Assembly: GCF_000003815.2 (NCBI RefSeq)
Contig: NC_049980.1
Span: 4,569,636 to 4,633,635 of the forward strand
DNA length: 64,000 nucleotides
Direction: 5' to 3'
Origin: Branchiostoma floridae
Lineage: Eukaryota; Chordata; Leptocardii; Amphioxiformes; Branchiostomatidae
The notes under the pieces were generated by a model. That model was not told where the DNA came from. It saw only the letters and a program-made list of their open reading frames with translations, and did not search any database. Of this stretch, positions 42,370 to 54,273 are shown piece after piece. A program made the position numbers and the translations under genes. Within the stretch, counting starts at the first letter, position 1; every line of letters begins with the position of its first letter.

Positions 42370-42581
42370 TACTGTAAATGCATTTAAGTTCGCGGGGATT
42401 TAATTTCGCGGTAGCGGGAAAATGGACTTTTCGCGGTGGTTTTAATTTCGCGGTAGCACCATGCACTGTAGTCTCTTACTGTTATGGAAAAATATTCGCG
42501 GTGGTTTTAAATTCGCGGTGAAGCGGCAGCCGCGAAAACCGCGAACATTAATCCACCGCGAACATTTCTGCATTTACAGTA
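42370..42581. mobile_element. TA-flanked MITE (tgcatttacagta family)
   Basis: Ends actgtaaatgcatttaagtt and tttctgcatttacagt are bounded by TA. It has the same interior cgcggtggttttaa phrases as 28125-28334. It is inside an SDR intron. Confidence 0.82.
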
Positions 42582-42904
42582 TTAGCCTCATGGCTTGGCG
42601 GTATTTGTAATTTCCAGTCGGTTAATATGTATCCATGAGGCAATATATATCGTTACGAAGACGGCATCAAAAGTTATGAAAATGCATTCTAGATCTTTGT
42701 ACACTAAATCTCTGTTTGTGAATTGTATTTCACAAACATGTACGTGTCAATTATGCAGATGTCCTACCTCCACCAGCCTATTGTAGATCTCTGGTAAAAC
42801 GATGTCTGTGACCTTGGAAAACCTGCCTGGCTCCACGATGATGACCTTGACTGACCCCACTTGTGCATCTCGTGCCTGTTTTGCTAGGAAAAATTAGAGT
42901 TAAT

Positions 42905-43060
42905 GACCCGTCCCGAAGTGTATATGGTTGTCATAAAGCCTGGTCTTTTGCTATACCAGTACCCACAGAATGAAACCACCGAGTGAGCTATGCGAACAAG
43001 GTGATTTCACGAGGTGGTTATAGCAAATGACCAGGCGTTATAGCACCTTCTGGAGAAATA
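42905..43060. mobile_element. Small foldback MITE
   Basis: Left cataaagcctggtcttttgc and right gcaaatgaccaggcgttat are inverted around a centre with gaaaccaccgagtgagc. It is related to 23085-23240. Confidence 0.65.
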
Positions 43061-43135
43061 TTCACAAACATTTGCATTCTTTTCAAAGTACATGTAGTAA
43101 ATTTTGGTTATGGTCTCCATAAGTGAAGGTGTTAA

Positions 43136-44381
43136 AGGGGCATTCCACTCCAGAAACTATTTCTCGCAAACGGTTGGGTCGCTAACCTACTGAAAGTAGT
43201 CGAGTGACTATCAGATATTTAGAAAGGTACACAAAAAGTTTGAAGACTAGCGATCCTTGGAATACAAAGATTTTTGCATTTTTCAAGGTACATTCTGCTA
43301 TCTAAAGAGACTACTTTTAAAATACATGGACAAAAAATATTCTGATTATGCAAATGACTTTCACATTAGTATAATTTATGCTTGCTTATGTACACCTTTA
43401 ACTAACGTACACAGGTCAGTGTTGACAGACCAATCATTTACTACACGTACTAAGAAAAATTAGGACACTTTCAAATTAATTCTGCAAATTAGGGACTTAT
43501 TTGCATAATTAGTATCTGCTTAACTTCCGCCTTCCACAAACTACATATGTAACATGTATTTGAGTGATATATTGGAAAACATTGTAAATATAAATTTTCC
43601 TCATTAAGTATGCAAATTAAGTCAAAATTTGCATAATTTTGATTTCATTATGTACATCTCTGCCACATGTACCTGCATTCCTATGTTCCGTTATGCTTCT
43701 TGGAAGATTTTGACAAAAATGCTCCTGCAGTTCCAGAGCAAGCTACTAGGGGGCCCAAACATACACCACTTCTTCCTTACATCAAAAGCTATCTGCCACC
43801 AAGAAATCAAGACCATAGCATGTCCAGATAAAAAGATACGAAAAATTGAAGTTCTGCTGTAGTACCAAGGTCACACACTAGGGGGCCCAAAATTGACCTT
43901 GACCTTCGTCTTTCCAACCCCTACCCAAATACCAAATATCGAGAGGTTCTCAAGTTATGATGTCCACAAATATGCAGACACACAGACACACACACACACC
44001 AAAAACTATACCTCCATTTTTTCATGGAGGTAATTACTACAGAATGACCCACAAAAATAGTTGAAACGTGTTGGCTGGCAGTTCTGTTGATGTTTGTGTA
44101 GACACATTTCGTCTACTCAAGTAATCATAAAACATCAAGGTATTATTATTGAATTAATACCGGCACCAACCGATTCCTCTTCCTCTTGTCAGAGTCACGG
44201 CCTTCTCCACCAATGCACAATCAGAAGAATCCTCAGGGGAATTCAAAAACTCGATCGCTAGAATGTTCACCCTTCGTTTATGTTTCAACGTATGGCAAAT
44301 TTGACAAAACAAACTTGATTCAAGCAAAACTATCTATTCTCTGAGGAATTGTAGTACCCGCTTCTGGAGTGGACTGCCCCT
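43136..44381. mobile_element. TTAA-flanked element (piggyBac-like, non-autonomous)
   Basis: The TTAA at 43132-43135 is followed by aggggcattccactccagaa. The inverse, ttctggagtggactgcccct, precedes TTAA at 44382-44385. TTAA duplications are the hallmark of piggyBac insertion. The 1246 bp interior has no transposase and includes a nested repeat at 43735-44040. It lies in an SDR intron. Confidence 0.8.
43735..44040 (+). repeat. Dispersed repeat with short (CA)n tail
   Basis: Shares cgctactagggggcc-like phrases (gctactagggggcccaaaca), tacaccacttcttcctta and ctaaccccta-type sequence with the inverted copy at 53265-53535 and fragments at 30830 and 46350. It ends in cacacacac and the hairpin cctccattttttcatggagg. 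Confidence 0.7.
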
Positions 44382-44734
44382 TTAATCCAGTCCTACTGTT
44401 TACCTCATGTAAAGCAACATTTGAAATGCAAGTGTTGATGTAAGGAAGCCGAACCTAAGTGAATCCGAGAATGACTCCAGGGCTGCCTTGGTCATGCAGT
44501 AAGCTGACTGAGCCGGGTGAGCGTGGAGCCCCGAGCCACTGGAGGTCATCACAACTCGTCCTGCATGCACGGGGAAGGAAAGGAAAGCGATCTCGATCCA
44601 GTTTTAAGTCTTCCACTGGTCGTGACAGAGAAGAAAGACGCAATGTACATGTGTCGGGTACAGTTAAATTGCATGTATATATATGTACGACAGAATATGG
44701 CTAGTTAGAAGCTTCGAAATAAACGTTATCTAAC

Positions 44735-45170
44735 CTATTATGGATAAACTAAACTTTAACTAAGCAACACTAAAATTGATTGGGACTTACCACACATTTT
44801 CGGCCGACACCGTCAGCCTCGTTCGCGGAATGGACTCATCTACTATAGCTTCCAGAACGTGACGTCAGAGATACGTGACTGCAGCAGAGGGTCGTAAATG
44901 GCAGATAACCTGTGACGCCCCCGTCTCTGTTCAGCGATGGACGGTGGGACGGATGTACACAGCCTCCTTTACTCCTCTTGCATAGAATTGCGGCTTTGAG
45001 TCGAGGATCGATAACAGGTTATCTGGCATTTACGACCCTCTGCTGCAGTCATATGTCTCTGACGTCACGTTTTAGAAGCTACAGCAGACGGGTTCATTCC
45101 GCGAACAAGGCTGACGGAGTCGGCCGAAAAATTGGGGTAAGTCCCAGTCAATTTGTTTATCCATAATGTC
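44735..45170. mobile_element. Long hairpin element in an SDR intron
   Basis: Arms of roughly 160 bp (44735-44910 and 45015-45170) are inverted with few differences, for example gaccctctgctgcagtca against its inverse and cggccgaaaa against ttttcggccg. The loop is about 100 bp. No coding sequence is seen and the target duplication is unclear. Confidence 0.85.
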
Positions 45171-45386
45171 ATTTACCAACACAGCTGAACTTTCATGCTA
45201 AGATATCCAACCTTTTGCCCTACGAATCAGCGGCAAGAACGCCTTGGTGACCCGCACGGCACCGAAAGTGTTCACTTCCATCACACGTCGGTAGGCGGCG
45301 ATGCTGACCCACTCTATCTACCCTGGCTGGCAAACACCAGCATTGTTCACCAATGCGTAAAGTCCTGTTGGAATAATAGTGTACAT

Positions 45387-45955
45387 TAGGGGTGGGTTTT
45401 CTTGTTGGAAAAAATCAGTAGACCGGATCTGGGACCTATCAGAAAATGAACAGATCAGCAGGCGTTGACACGTTTTGGTACTGATCCAAGAAAATAAAGT
45501 AGTAAGGGAGAGTTGATAATCATTTTACCAAGTTTCTACAGTCAAACTTGGTCGCAGTTAGTGTTGTTTACATGAAGATTTTGAAACGTCAGTTAAAGTC
45601 ACTGAACAGAATCCTTAGCAGCAAAATGGACCATTGTTTTGAGTATTGCCCATTCACAAGTTTTCACAGGTCCAGGTTTAGGTCCGGACCTGGACCCGAT
45701 CCTCTGGACCTGGACCGTACCTGGACTTGAATTTTCTGTACCGGTGTGACAGCGATCTCGCCCCCCCCGCGATCTCGCCCCCCCCGGGGGGCGAGATCCC
45801 CTAGCGTTTTCGGCCCCCTCTGGTGTTTTTGCCCCCCCCCCCAATTCCAGCGTTTTCTCCCCCCCTAGGGATATCCTTCCCGTTTTCTAGAGTGTTCGGG
45901 TGAATCTTAATCCTATGGCTGTGATAATGATTAGCACTGTCTTGTTACCTACTTT

Positions 45956-46012
<57 letters not shown>

Positions 46013-48024
46013 TTTTGTGTATATATAATTTTGTATATATATACTTATATATATATATATATAGGGTTTACAAGGGAAATATATATACTTTTCTATATAA
46101 ATACTTATATATATATACTTATAGATATATGTATATATACTTTTGTATATATTTACCTACTTTTTTACATAGCCTTAAGATACTTAACTTGCAGCTTGTT
46201 ACTGCATATTAATCGAGCTACCTGGAACAATATGGTACTTGGATGTAACGTATATAGTGTGTTACCTGGTATCTATATATACGTGACACCTTAGTATGTT
46301 AAGATGAGATACAGTACCTGTGAAGCCGATCCTTCCTGTGCGAAGGTAACAAGCTGCTAGGGGACCCAAACATACACCACTTGCTGTCGGCCCCATGTGC
46401 TATCTAACGCTAAAATTAACAAGCATGACAACAGCACGTCCATAACTCGAGATATCCATATCGGAAGTTCCGCTGCAATAACAAGCCGCTAGGAGGCACA
46501 AAATGCAGGCGGTCTTGAGTGATGGCGGTTTTCCACAAATACACACAGAATTCGAAACGATACCCAAAATATAAAGTGAAACTTCTTGGCGAAGGTAACA
46601 ATAGGAACAATGCAGTCGTAGATTCGAGCAAAACTGCACAGTGCAGTGTGGTGATTAGGGTCTCAGACATGAAGTAAAGATATTGAACGTAGCGTAGGGG
46701 GTTAACACTTTCCACTTTGAGCCCCAATTGAGGATATTTGCATCATTCTCGGAGCGAACCTAGTATTAAATGTTTGTATCCATTATCTTTAAGATTATTT
46801 GTAAACCTTATATAATATTTGTACAGTAACTTTTATACTTATCATCTTGTAAAAATGATGCGGAATAGAACGTATGGTATACAGAATATTTTGCACAATG
46901 GTTCTGTACCTGTGTTTGTTGGTTAGTCTGTCGACCAAAATAGCATAATGGATCCTATACTTATATCACGTCAATGGACGTCATTGTTGGCTGACGAAAT
47001 GATTTCATTCTCAAATATATTTCATAACTAATTATTTTTCATAGATAACAACATGTGCTAATTACAGATACATGTATGTAATCTGCTTGTGTCACTGAAA
47101 CAGAACTTCCTTTTTTTTCTTTTTACCTTCACATACCATGATATAAGGGATAAGTGGCATGGGCTTTACGAAATGACATGCAAAAATGCAAATTAGCACA
47201 TAATGTGCATGATTCAGGAGACGAATATGTAATTCTAGTGTTTCCATGTTGTGACTTTAATACACGTAATCTGTGTAATTTAAAGGTTATGGAAGGTGAA
47301 ACATATCAGATAATGATTATGAAAATGAGATTCTGATTTGCATAATTAATGTCAAAGTACAAAAATTCTAAAGTTCAATGTGCAAATTAATTGTGCACCA
47401 CTATGTATAGATTGTGCAAATGCAGGACAAAATGTCATCATAAAATGCAGCTGAATGAAAGTATCTGCACACGTGTTAACTTAAACGTGTCAATTACAGC
47501 TTCATTTGCATAATGAATGAGACTAGATGACACTATAAATCTGCAAGAGCTAAAAATATGTAATGGAGGTATGATGTGATTTGTACGAAGCAAAAGTAAT
47601 GTAACTTATAGGTTTATTGGAGATGCAAATCACTAGAAGGATGCAAATCACTGGAAATCCCTAGCGATTTCGCCCCAAGAGGGTAAGGGGGTCGAAAACA
47701 CTAGCGATCTCGCCCCGGGGGGGGGGGGGGGGGGGCCAAAATCACTAGCGATTTCCCCCCGGGAAGGGGGGGGGGGAAAAAAAACTAACGATTTCCCCCC
47801 GGGGAGGGGGGGGAAATCCCTAGGGATTTCCCCCCGGGGGGGGGGGGGAAATCACTAGGGATTTCCCCCCGGGGGGGGGGGGAAATCCCCAAAAGGGGGC
47901 AAAATGGGGGGGCAAAAACCCTAGGGATCCTGCCCCGGGGGGGGCGAAAACACTAGGGATTTTGCCCCCGGGGGGGCGATATCACGGGGGGGCGAGAACG
48001 CTGTCACACCGGTACCCACTCCTA
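45387..48024. mobile_element. Large non-autonomous hAT-type element with C/G-rich subterminal arrays
   Basis: Ends taggggtgggt and acccactccta are inverted (10 of 11). Exact 8-bp repeats gtgtacat lie at 45379-45386 and 48025-48032. Inside, a second inverted pair accggtgtgacagcgatctc / gagaacgctgtcacaccggt bounds C-rich (45758-45860) and G-rich (47660-47990) arrays of an approximately 40-bp unit, ctagcgatttcgcccc. An AT-rich core with (TA)n at 45957-46160 is also present. No transposase frame is visible. It is inserted 14 bp upstream of the acceptor of SDR exon 3. Confidence 0.82.
45957..46160. repeat. (TA)n microsatellite region
   Basis: A pure TA run at 45957-46011 is followed by imperfect TA-rich sequence. 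The short Y/I/Y/I frames through it are artefacts. Confidence 0.95.
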
Positions 48025-49219
48025 GTGTACATGTATTGGGAAAAGCAAACCATGACTTAATATATTACAATACAGCGTTCGGGATTTGCATCACAGTCCC
48101 ACAACACTTGCGAAGGTTAAAGATATTTCATCCCGCCACGTTAGAACTTTCATAGCATAACTATATATCTTACAGTGTACAAATAGGTAAATATATCAAA
48201 GAATGTTAAGACATTAGAACCAAAGGTGATACTCTAGACAAAACAACTGGATAAATTGATACTCATAGTACACAATCATGTAGGTAAGTCATTGTATACT
48301 CTTGTTTGTTCACATATATATAGTTACCGTAGACCTTCCAAAAGTCGCTGTAACTTTACTGTGTCAATAAAGATCATTAAGGTAGTATCTCATTGCACTT
48401 GGGGCACCGGTGCGGCACTGCGGGGTTCGTTTACTGCGGCACTGTTGTGTTATTTTCGCCGAATTTTTTAAATAATCTAGATATTGCGTAATACGTAAAG
48501 GTATGACTTAAAAGACAACAAAATACACAAAACGTAAGAAAATTAGTTCTATGAAATTCGTTGAGTATTCTTTCGAACCCTGCAGTGTCGCACCAGTGCC
48601 CCAAGTGCAGTGAGATACCACCTTTATAAACGCTTTCTAACTGTTGGTTAGTAAGCGTAATGTTCTTACCATTTGTCCCCGTCGGCAGTTGACCTCTGAC
48701 TTGTTGTACGGCGGCCTGCACCTGTCCATCATCAGTGACGTCAATCTGAACAGTCCTCAGCCTGCTCGAGCACTCCGCCCGGAGTTTCTTCGACCCCTCC
48801 CCGCCACTGTCTGCCAGCAGACAGCCGGCAAACACCGTGTAGCCCAGCGAGTCCAGACGTTTTGCAAGCTGATATCCAAAGCCACTGTCACATCCTGTTG
48901 GCAAGAAGTCAAAAATTATGAGAGGCACAAGGGGCCAGCTTTTGGGGTTTGCAATAAATTTACTTGCCTTGGCCTAGCACTATTTTTAGCCTCACTGCCC
49001 TAGTGGCGATGCATATTAAAACGGTATGTGTACACGTATTGGAATCAAAATACCTGTAATGAAGACAGCTTTGTTGTTCACGGCCACTCGACTCTTCGGT
49101 GCCAGGTACAGAACCACGCAGTATCCCACTGAACCCAGTAGTATCCCCACACAGAAGTAGTACAGTACAGGTGTAACATCCATTGGCATAATACCGGTCG
49201 GTTTACTGCAATTTCTCAA

Positions 49220-50428
49220 GCAATGCTAATTTGGCAAATGATCAACGCATCATTTTCTCCAGTTACATGTTGCTGTTACAGCTTACCTTTGCCACTTCTT
49301 CTGTGTAAATTATTTTGTCTCTCTGGTCCTGCTAAAAACATAATATCGTAATTGGAACACACCGCGGAATTGCACGGAGAACGGGCGCGTGGTTGGAAGG
49401 GGGTGCACTATACCGGCCGAACGAAACACGGCACAATTAACTGCCGCTATGTACCTTTATACATCCTCTGTTGTTCCTTCCTTTCCTGTTAGTAGTTGCA
49501 CAAAACAAAAATCTGCATGAGCATACAAAAAGTCATGAGAAAATGGGCGTATACTGTCAAGAATTATCATTTAATTTTGGTCCGTCACAACCGCTATGAC
49601 GTAAAACTTTACTGCTGGCCGTAGCATTAAAAATGGCGGGAAAATGGCGGCGTACGTTCAATTTGACCCATTCAGCCGTAGATCCGGACGATAATGCAAC
49701 GGTTCCTCACACTTTTACACGAGTTGTAGGTCACCAAAAGAAATTCAAGATTGCTGTTGAATCATGCTCGTCTTGTGCCGTGAGCACATGTGATTATTAT
49801 CTACAAATCTGGCGATGAACGTGACAGTGTGTTTGTCCCACGACGAGCTCGCCTGCCCCGAAAATGACCTGAAAACTTTTGGCCTTGTTGTCTTCGAATG
49901 CATTGTTATCGATGCTTTGTAAATTATGTATTGGACACCTAGATGTCTGAAGTGTGCATACCTCAGAAATAACTATTGTTGCATGTGTAGATCTCTTTAA
50001 GTTCCACTATTTTTAATCGACCGGTATAAGGCTTATGACCGGTATTATGCCAATGCATGTTACATCGGTACAATAACAGCAAAAATCCTGAAAAGGTGAT
50101 TAAACCAAAAAGGCAAGCAGAGTAAAGCAAATGTAGCGGCTTTAACATCGTTGAAATCAACCAGCACGTTCTGTATTGATCATGACCTTCAACAAACGGA
50201 AACAAATGAATTGAACTTTAACCTATGACCTTCCCACAAAGTCAGCTAGTCTTGTGGTTACACCTGTGCATCAGACGGAAGTGTAAGTTTGTCTTCCCGG
50301 ACTCACTTACCACCAATGCCGCCCAGAAGTTTATTTCTTTACGTATACTCCGCCGAACATGGTATTATCGTCTGAGCATGTTATGGTTGTTTCGTGAGAA
50401 TGCAAGCACCGCTTCGAGAAAGTGACAG
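49220..50428. other. Upstream flank of the SDR gene
   Basis: Apart from an inverted 27-bp partial copy of the SDR start region at 50037-50063 (see findings), I see no gene. A 61-codon frame at 49633 (start context aaaatggcgg) has no recognisable product. Confidence 0.4.
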
Positions 50429-50431
50429 TAA

Positions 50432-50752
50432 GGCCACGTTGATTTGATCATATGGATGGGATCCTCTGGGAACCCCAAAACTAAAAAAAGTTTGGCCAAA
50501 AAAGTTACCTTCATTGCATCTAAGAAGTCTGGAATGCAGATTATCATATAGCCAGGCGCCGCGGACCAATCAGAAGGTCCCATTCCATGTTGGTTATGGC
50601 GCCGTAACACATAGATTCCTGACAGGCCGGTACCGGTGTGTATCGCTCCTTCTGATTGGTCAGAACTCGTTCTCTTCGCTCACTCGGTGGTTTAAATATT
50701 CGGTGGTTATAGAATTGGTGGAATTGACACTGATATTAGTATATGCTTTCCG

Positions 50753-50794
<42 letters not shown>

Positions 50795-50949
50795 ATGTAT
50801 ATATTTATTTTTTTCATCCCCAGCATATATTTGCTCATTTTGCAGCTTATTTGTATGATTTAAAGTATGGCTGAAAAATTTTATTTTTATTTTTGGAAAC
50901 GACCGAAATTTGATGCGCGCGTCATCCATGTAATCAAATCAACATGGCC
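50432..50949. mobile_element. Harbinger-like MITE with TAA target duplication
   Basis: Ends ggccacgttgatttgatcat and its inverse taatcaaatcaacatggcc are flanked by TAA (50429-50431, 50950-50952). It carries a (ATCT)n microsatellite at about 50755-50793. Confidence 0.85.
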
Positions 50950-50952
50950 TAA

Positions 50953-53900
50953 CGTTAAATTGTGTAACTAGTTCTCAATAGCTCTAATACATTGGTACTC
51001 CCATCAACACCAACTAGCAAGGGAAATCTCTATATAAACACATTCTAATTTTGACTCGTTGCAACCGAATTGTTTCTCTGCTTTACCTCTAGACTAAACT
51101 ACTCCCCTAAAACGAAACTTGCACTAGTCCAGAACATCGTATTTAGAATCTCTAGTAGATGTGGATCACGGTGTCACGCCAAATAATTGCCTTACCAAAA
51201 TAATTGTCTGAGTAAGTGATGGGGTATTACCCCTCCCTGGAGTTAGGTTAGGTTAAGGATTAGTGTGGCGCCCTGCTCTACTCTTGTAGACTGGTAACCC
51301 CCAACAGTGTGTCGCCAATTATTTGTCAAGCAGCATGTATTACTGACTTGACACCGTCACAATCATCCAGCTCTCGCCACACCCAGAAGTGAGTGTCTGT
51401 CCTCCTGGAAGTAGGGAACGACTGTTGCGTAGAAAACCGAGTGTGACGACAAATTAGTGTTTATATTTAATTTGCCCTGTGGGTACGCACTATACCTTGC
51501 AAAGGACACTGTCTGGTAGGACATCGCTTGGCACACTATCGGTAAGTTTGTTATTTTTTTAGATTTTTTTTGTGGTCAATACTTCATGGTAAATACTCGC
51601 TGCCCGTTGTAAAGATTTTGTTTGCGGGGTTCTTTTGTAGATTATTGGGACTAGTGACCGCTAAAAAGATTGAAAATTTTACCCTCTGAAACGGCATTTC
51701 CTGATTTTTTGGGGAGACTTTTTAAGTAAGACAGCGCTGTCGTGAAAACTAAAGGTGTTGCATGCATTGCAAATTTGATCATCCATTTTGGGTACCTCCA
51801 AACGGTTCTTTCCAAAGCCCCACGCACTGACTACAGTGGTGACACTTACCTCCGCAAATTCGAATACCTTGAAGCGTTTGTTAATGTTTCGAATTCTAGC
51901 TAGCTGTTTGTCTTACCAGTTCTTTTGGGTGGAAATTTCACTTCTTATGGCCCGTAAGATCTGTGGTGTTGTCTAAAAACATACATACCAATGTTTTGAA
52001 GGGGCTGCCGAGATACTAAAGCGACTATTCACTGAACAGATTAACGGCGGAAATTTGGACTAACATTTCACATGAACCATGAAGCTCGGTCAGTCACGGT
52101 CCAGTTGGTCCCCCTTTGGACAATTTGGACGATAGATTAAACGAGAGGGGTCTGGCAAGGTCAGCTACTCGGTTCTATGGCCAACAACAATCATGCAGCC
52201 AAGGTTATTTTGAATTATCCTCTACCAGACTCCCGCCTGGCCGAATAGTAATAGGGGACTTTGGCCAAGTCTACAAGGAGTTAATTGGCCTGGAATGAAC
52301 TGTCCGACGCCACTGGCACACCACTTTCTCAGTTTTCTCTAAAGAATGATAACTTTTCTGTTATCTACATCACCCTTTTGGTCTTTTCTTCAATGCCTTC
52401 GCTATCCCTGACAGTTATACCCTGGGATCCAGACAGGACCGGGTAGCTAGCGAGTTTTGTTCGGGGACCCAAGGCAGTCAGCCCGCAGACTTCACATTTA
52501 TATAGTGCTCCGGGGGAGTTTAAGCCTGAAGGAGTTATCGCAGGTTAGATAAACTGCCCTAGCTGCCCGATCCCGGCCGGCTCCCAGGGTATGACAGTTA
52601 GTGGTGACCAGTTTTTGTCATCAGAGAGCGGCCCGCTTTCTCAAGGTTCCTTAAAACGATAATCTTTATCTGTCATCTACATCAAACTAATGGCATTTTC
52701 ATCAAGGCATTCCTGTCTTGACCCGTGTCACGATGAATACTGACCCCACCAGGGGACTAGCAAGACGTGCCGCCACCCCTGACGGAACGTTTTCTTAAGT
52801 TTCCTTAAAAATAAGCATCCCTATCTGGTATCTGCATCAAACTGGCGGCAGTTTGCTTCAAAGACTCTTTTTCCGGAGGCGCTTTCCAATGTCACTTCCA
52901 TAAACAAATCTTTGTCTCATATCTAAGAAGTTTACTCAATGCCCACAATACCTCCTTTCTTTGAGAAGACACGTGCACTGTCTTGGTTAACGTTAAGTTT
53001 TCTGAAGAAGAAGACTTATTCGGTATCTTATTACCTTCACCAAGAGGCGTTCGTACAAGTGTGTACGTGTCGTCTGTCCGTCTTGTGAAACGCGTTAACA
53101 CCAGAGTGCCTGGATGGAATGTTTTGATACATTTTTGGTCCACTAGCGGCTTTTAAAGGCACTGTGGTGGAACTCCTGCATACGTTGAAGTCTCTACAAA
53201 AAAAGTGTTTTATTTACGGATTAATTTGATCTTCTGCATGTCTGAATGAGATTGTGATCTCTTTTGTTACCTCCATGAAAAATGGATATATGTGGTCCAC
53301 ATTAACTACAGTAGCTCTGAATGTATTACAATGATAAATGTTTATGATATGTGGGTAGGGGTTGGAAGGACAAAGGTCATGGTTGATTTGGGGCCCTTGT
53401 ATGTGACCTTGGTACTGCAGGCCTAGGAGAACTTCAATTTTGTATAATTAAACTTGGACATGCTATGGTCTTGATGTTTTGGTGGCATATAGCTTATGAC
53501 GTAAGGAAGAAGTGGTGTATGTTTGAGCCCCCTAGTTTAGACTTGTTTTGAATTACACTGAACTGGATTGTGATATTGACAAACATGTGGTCATCTTTGA
53601 CTTGAAAAGGTTATGGTTCTGCACATCAGAGACGAATTCACTAGGAATATCGTTCCAGAGCAATGTAGTTGTCGGTAAGAAGCTTTCGGCATGGAACTTC
53701 CTCCTGAGTCCTGAGATATGGAATATGGAGGAGGAAATGATGAACAGCTTCAGTGAAAGTGCACGTGGCACATTGTGTCCTGGTTGAGCAACGCCCGGTC
53801 TACTTGACGAAATTTAACAGAGGCCGCCTATTTATAATAGAATACATGGGGCATTTCATTTTCAACTGTCTTCGAAAAAGACGTCTAACCCCGTAATACG

Positions 53901-54270
53901 TGTAGTTACGTAGATTTAGTACCATATTCTGTACCGTAGGTACATTCATCCACTTATAATATTTGTTGCAATATTGTTGTTATCATACAGATGTATTAAT
54001 AATTTCAGTTTTACGTTGCTAAACCGCATTCGTTGGATCACTTCGGCCAAAATCTGGGGGAAAAATGCAATTAACCCAAAAGAGAGAATACAAACCTACC
54101 TAGTACGCATTTTTTCAAGACTATAAACGGGCAAACAACATTTCATTTTGCCCAGCATACGCCTTTTGTTGGATTGGAAATATCTCACTCCTAACAAGAT
54201 TTCGCAAGCGAATTTTTCACACTGGCTTTTCCTTCTTATTCCCTAGATACTGCCTACTGCAAGGACAACA
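50953..54270. other. Intergenic region upstream of the GPCR
   Basis: Contains a foldback MITE at 52411-52597 (acagttataccctgggatcc and its approximate inverse) and the inverted dispersed repeat at 53265-53535. A polypyrimidine tract and AG at 54236-54245 just before the GPCR start suggest a non-coding 5' exon somewhere here, but I could not identify it. Confidence 0.45.
53265..53535 (-). repeat. Dispersed repeat, inverted copy of 43735 family
   Basis: The minus strand repeats the order seen at 43735-44040: the near-end phrase aagaagtggtgtatgtttga, then gctatggtcttgatgttttg and gggtaggggttggaag. Confidence 0.7.
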
Positions 54271-54273
54271 AAG

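Larger units (their letters stand above)
40890..49219 (-). pseudogene. Membrane-anchored short-chain dehydrogenase (RDH/HSD17B6/9 type), disrupted
   Basis: This SDR family oxidises or reduces retinols and steroids with NAD(P) at the ER membrane. Seven exons on the minus strand: 49054-49219, 48670-48894, 45212-45364, 44455-44560, 42768-42875, 41683-41814, 40890-41069. All have GT/AG borders and matching phases. Visible: an N-terminal anchor (YYFCVGILLGSVGYCVVLYL), the cofactor motif TGCDSGFG (residues 55-62), DVTDD, NNAG (137-140), the catalytic serine region MTSSGSG, YCMTK (202-206), VEPGRF and a long C-terminal helix region. Two lesions break it: TAG at 45318-45320 right after VCQPG, where relatives have a sense codon before IEW, and exon 5 is one base short, shifting frame between HEMHKWG and SVKVIIVEPG. 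Everything else is well preserved, so the damage is recent, allelic or technical. Confidence 0.88.

Noticed and set aside
45955-46294. Frames of repeated YIYIYI
   Set aside because: Produced by a (TA)n microsatellite.
49633-49818. 61-codon frame with a good start context
   Set aside because: No recognisable product, no partner exons and no conserved motif. Too short to support as a gene.
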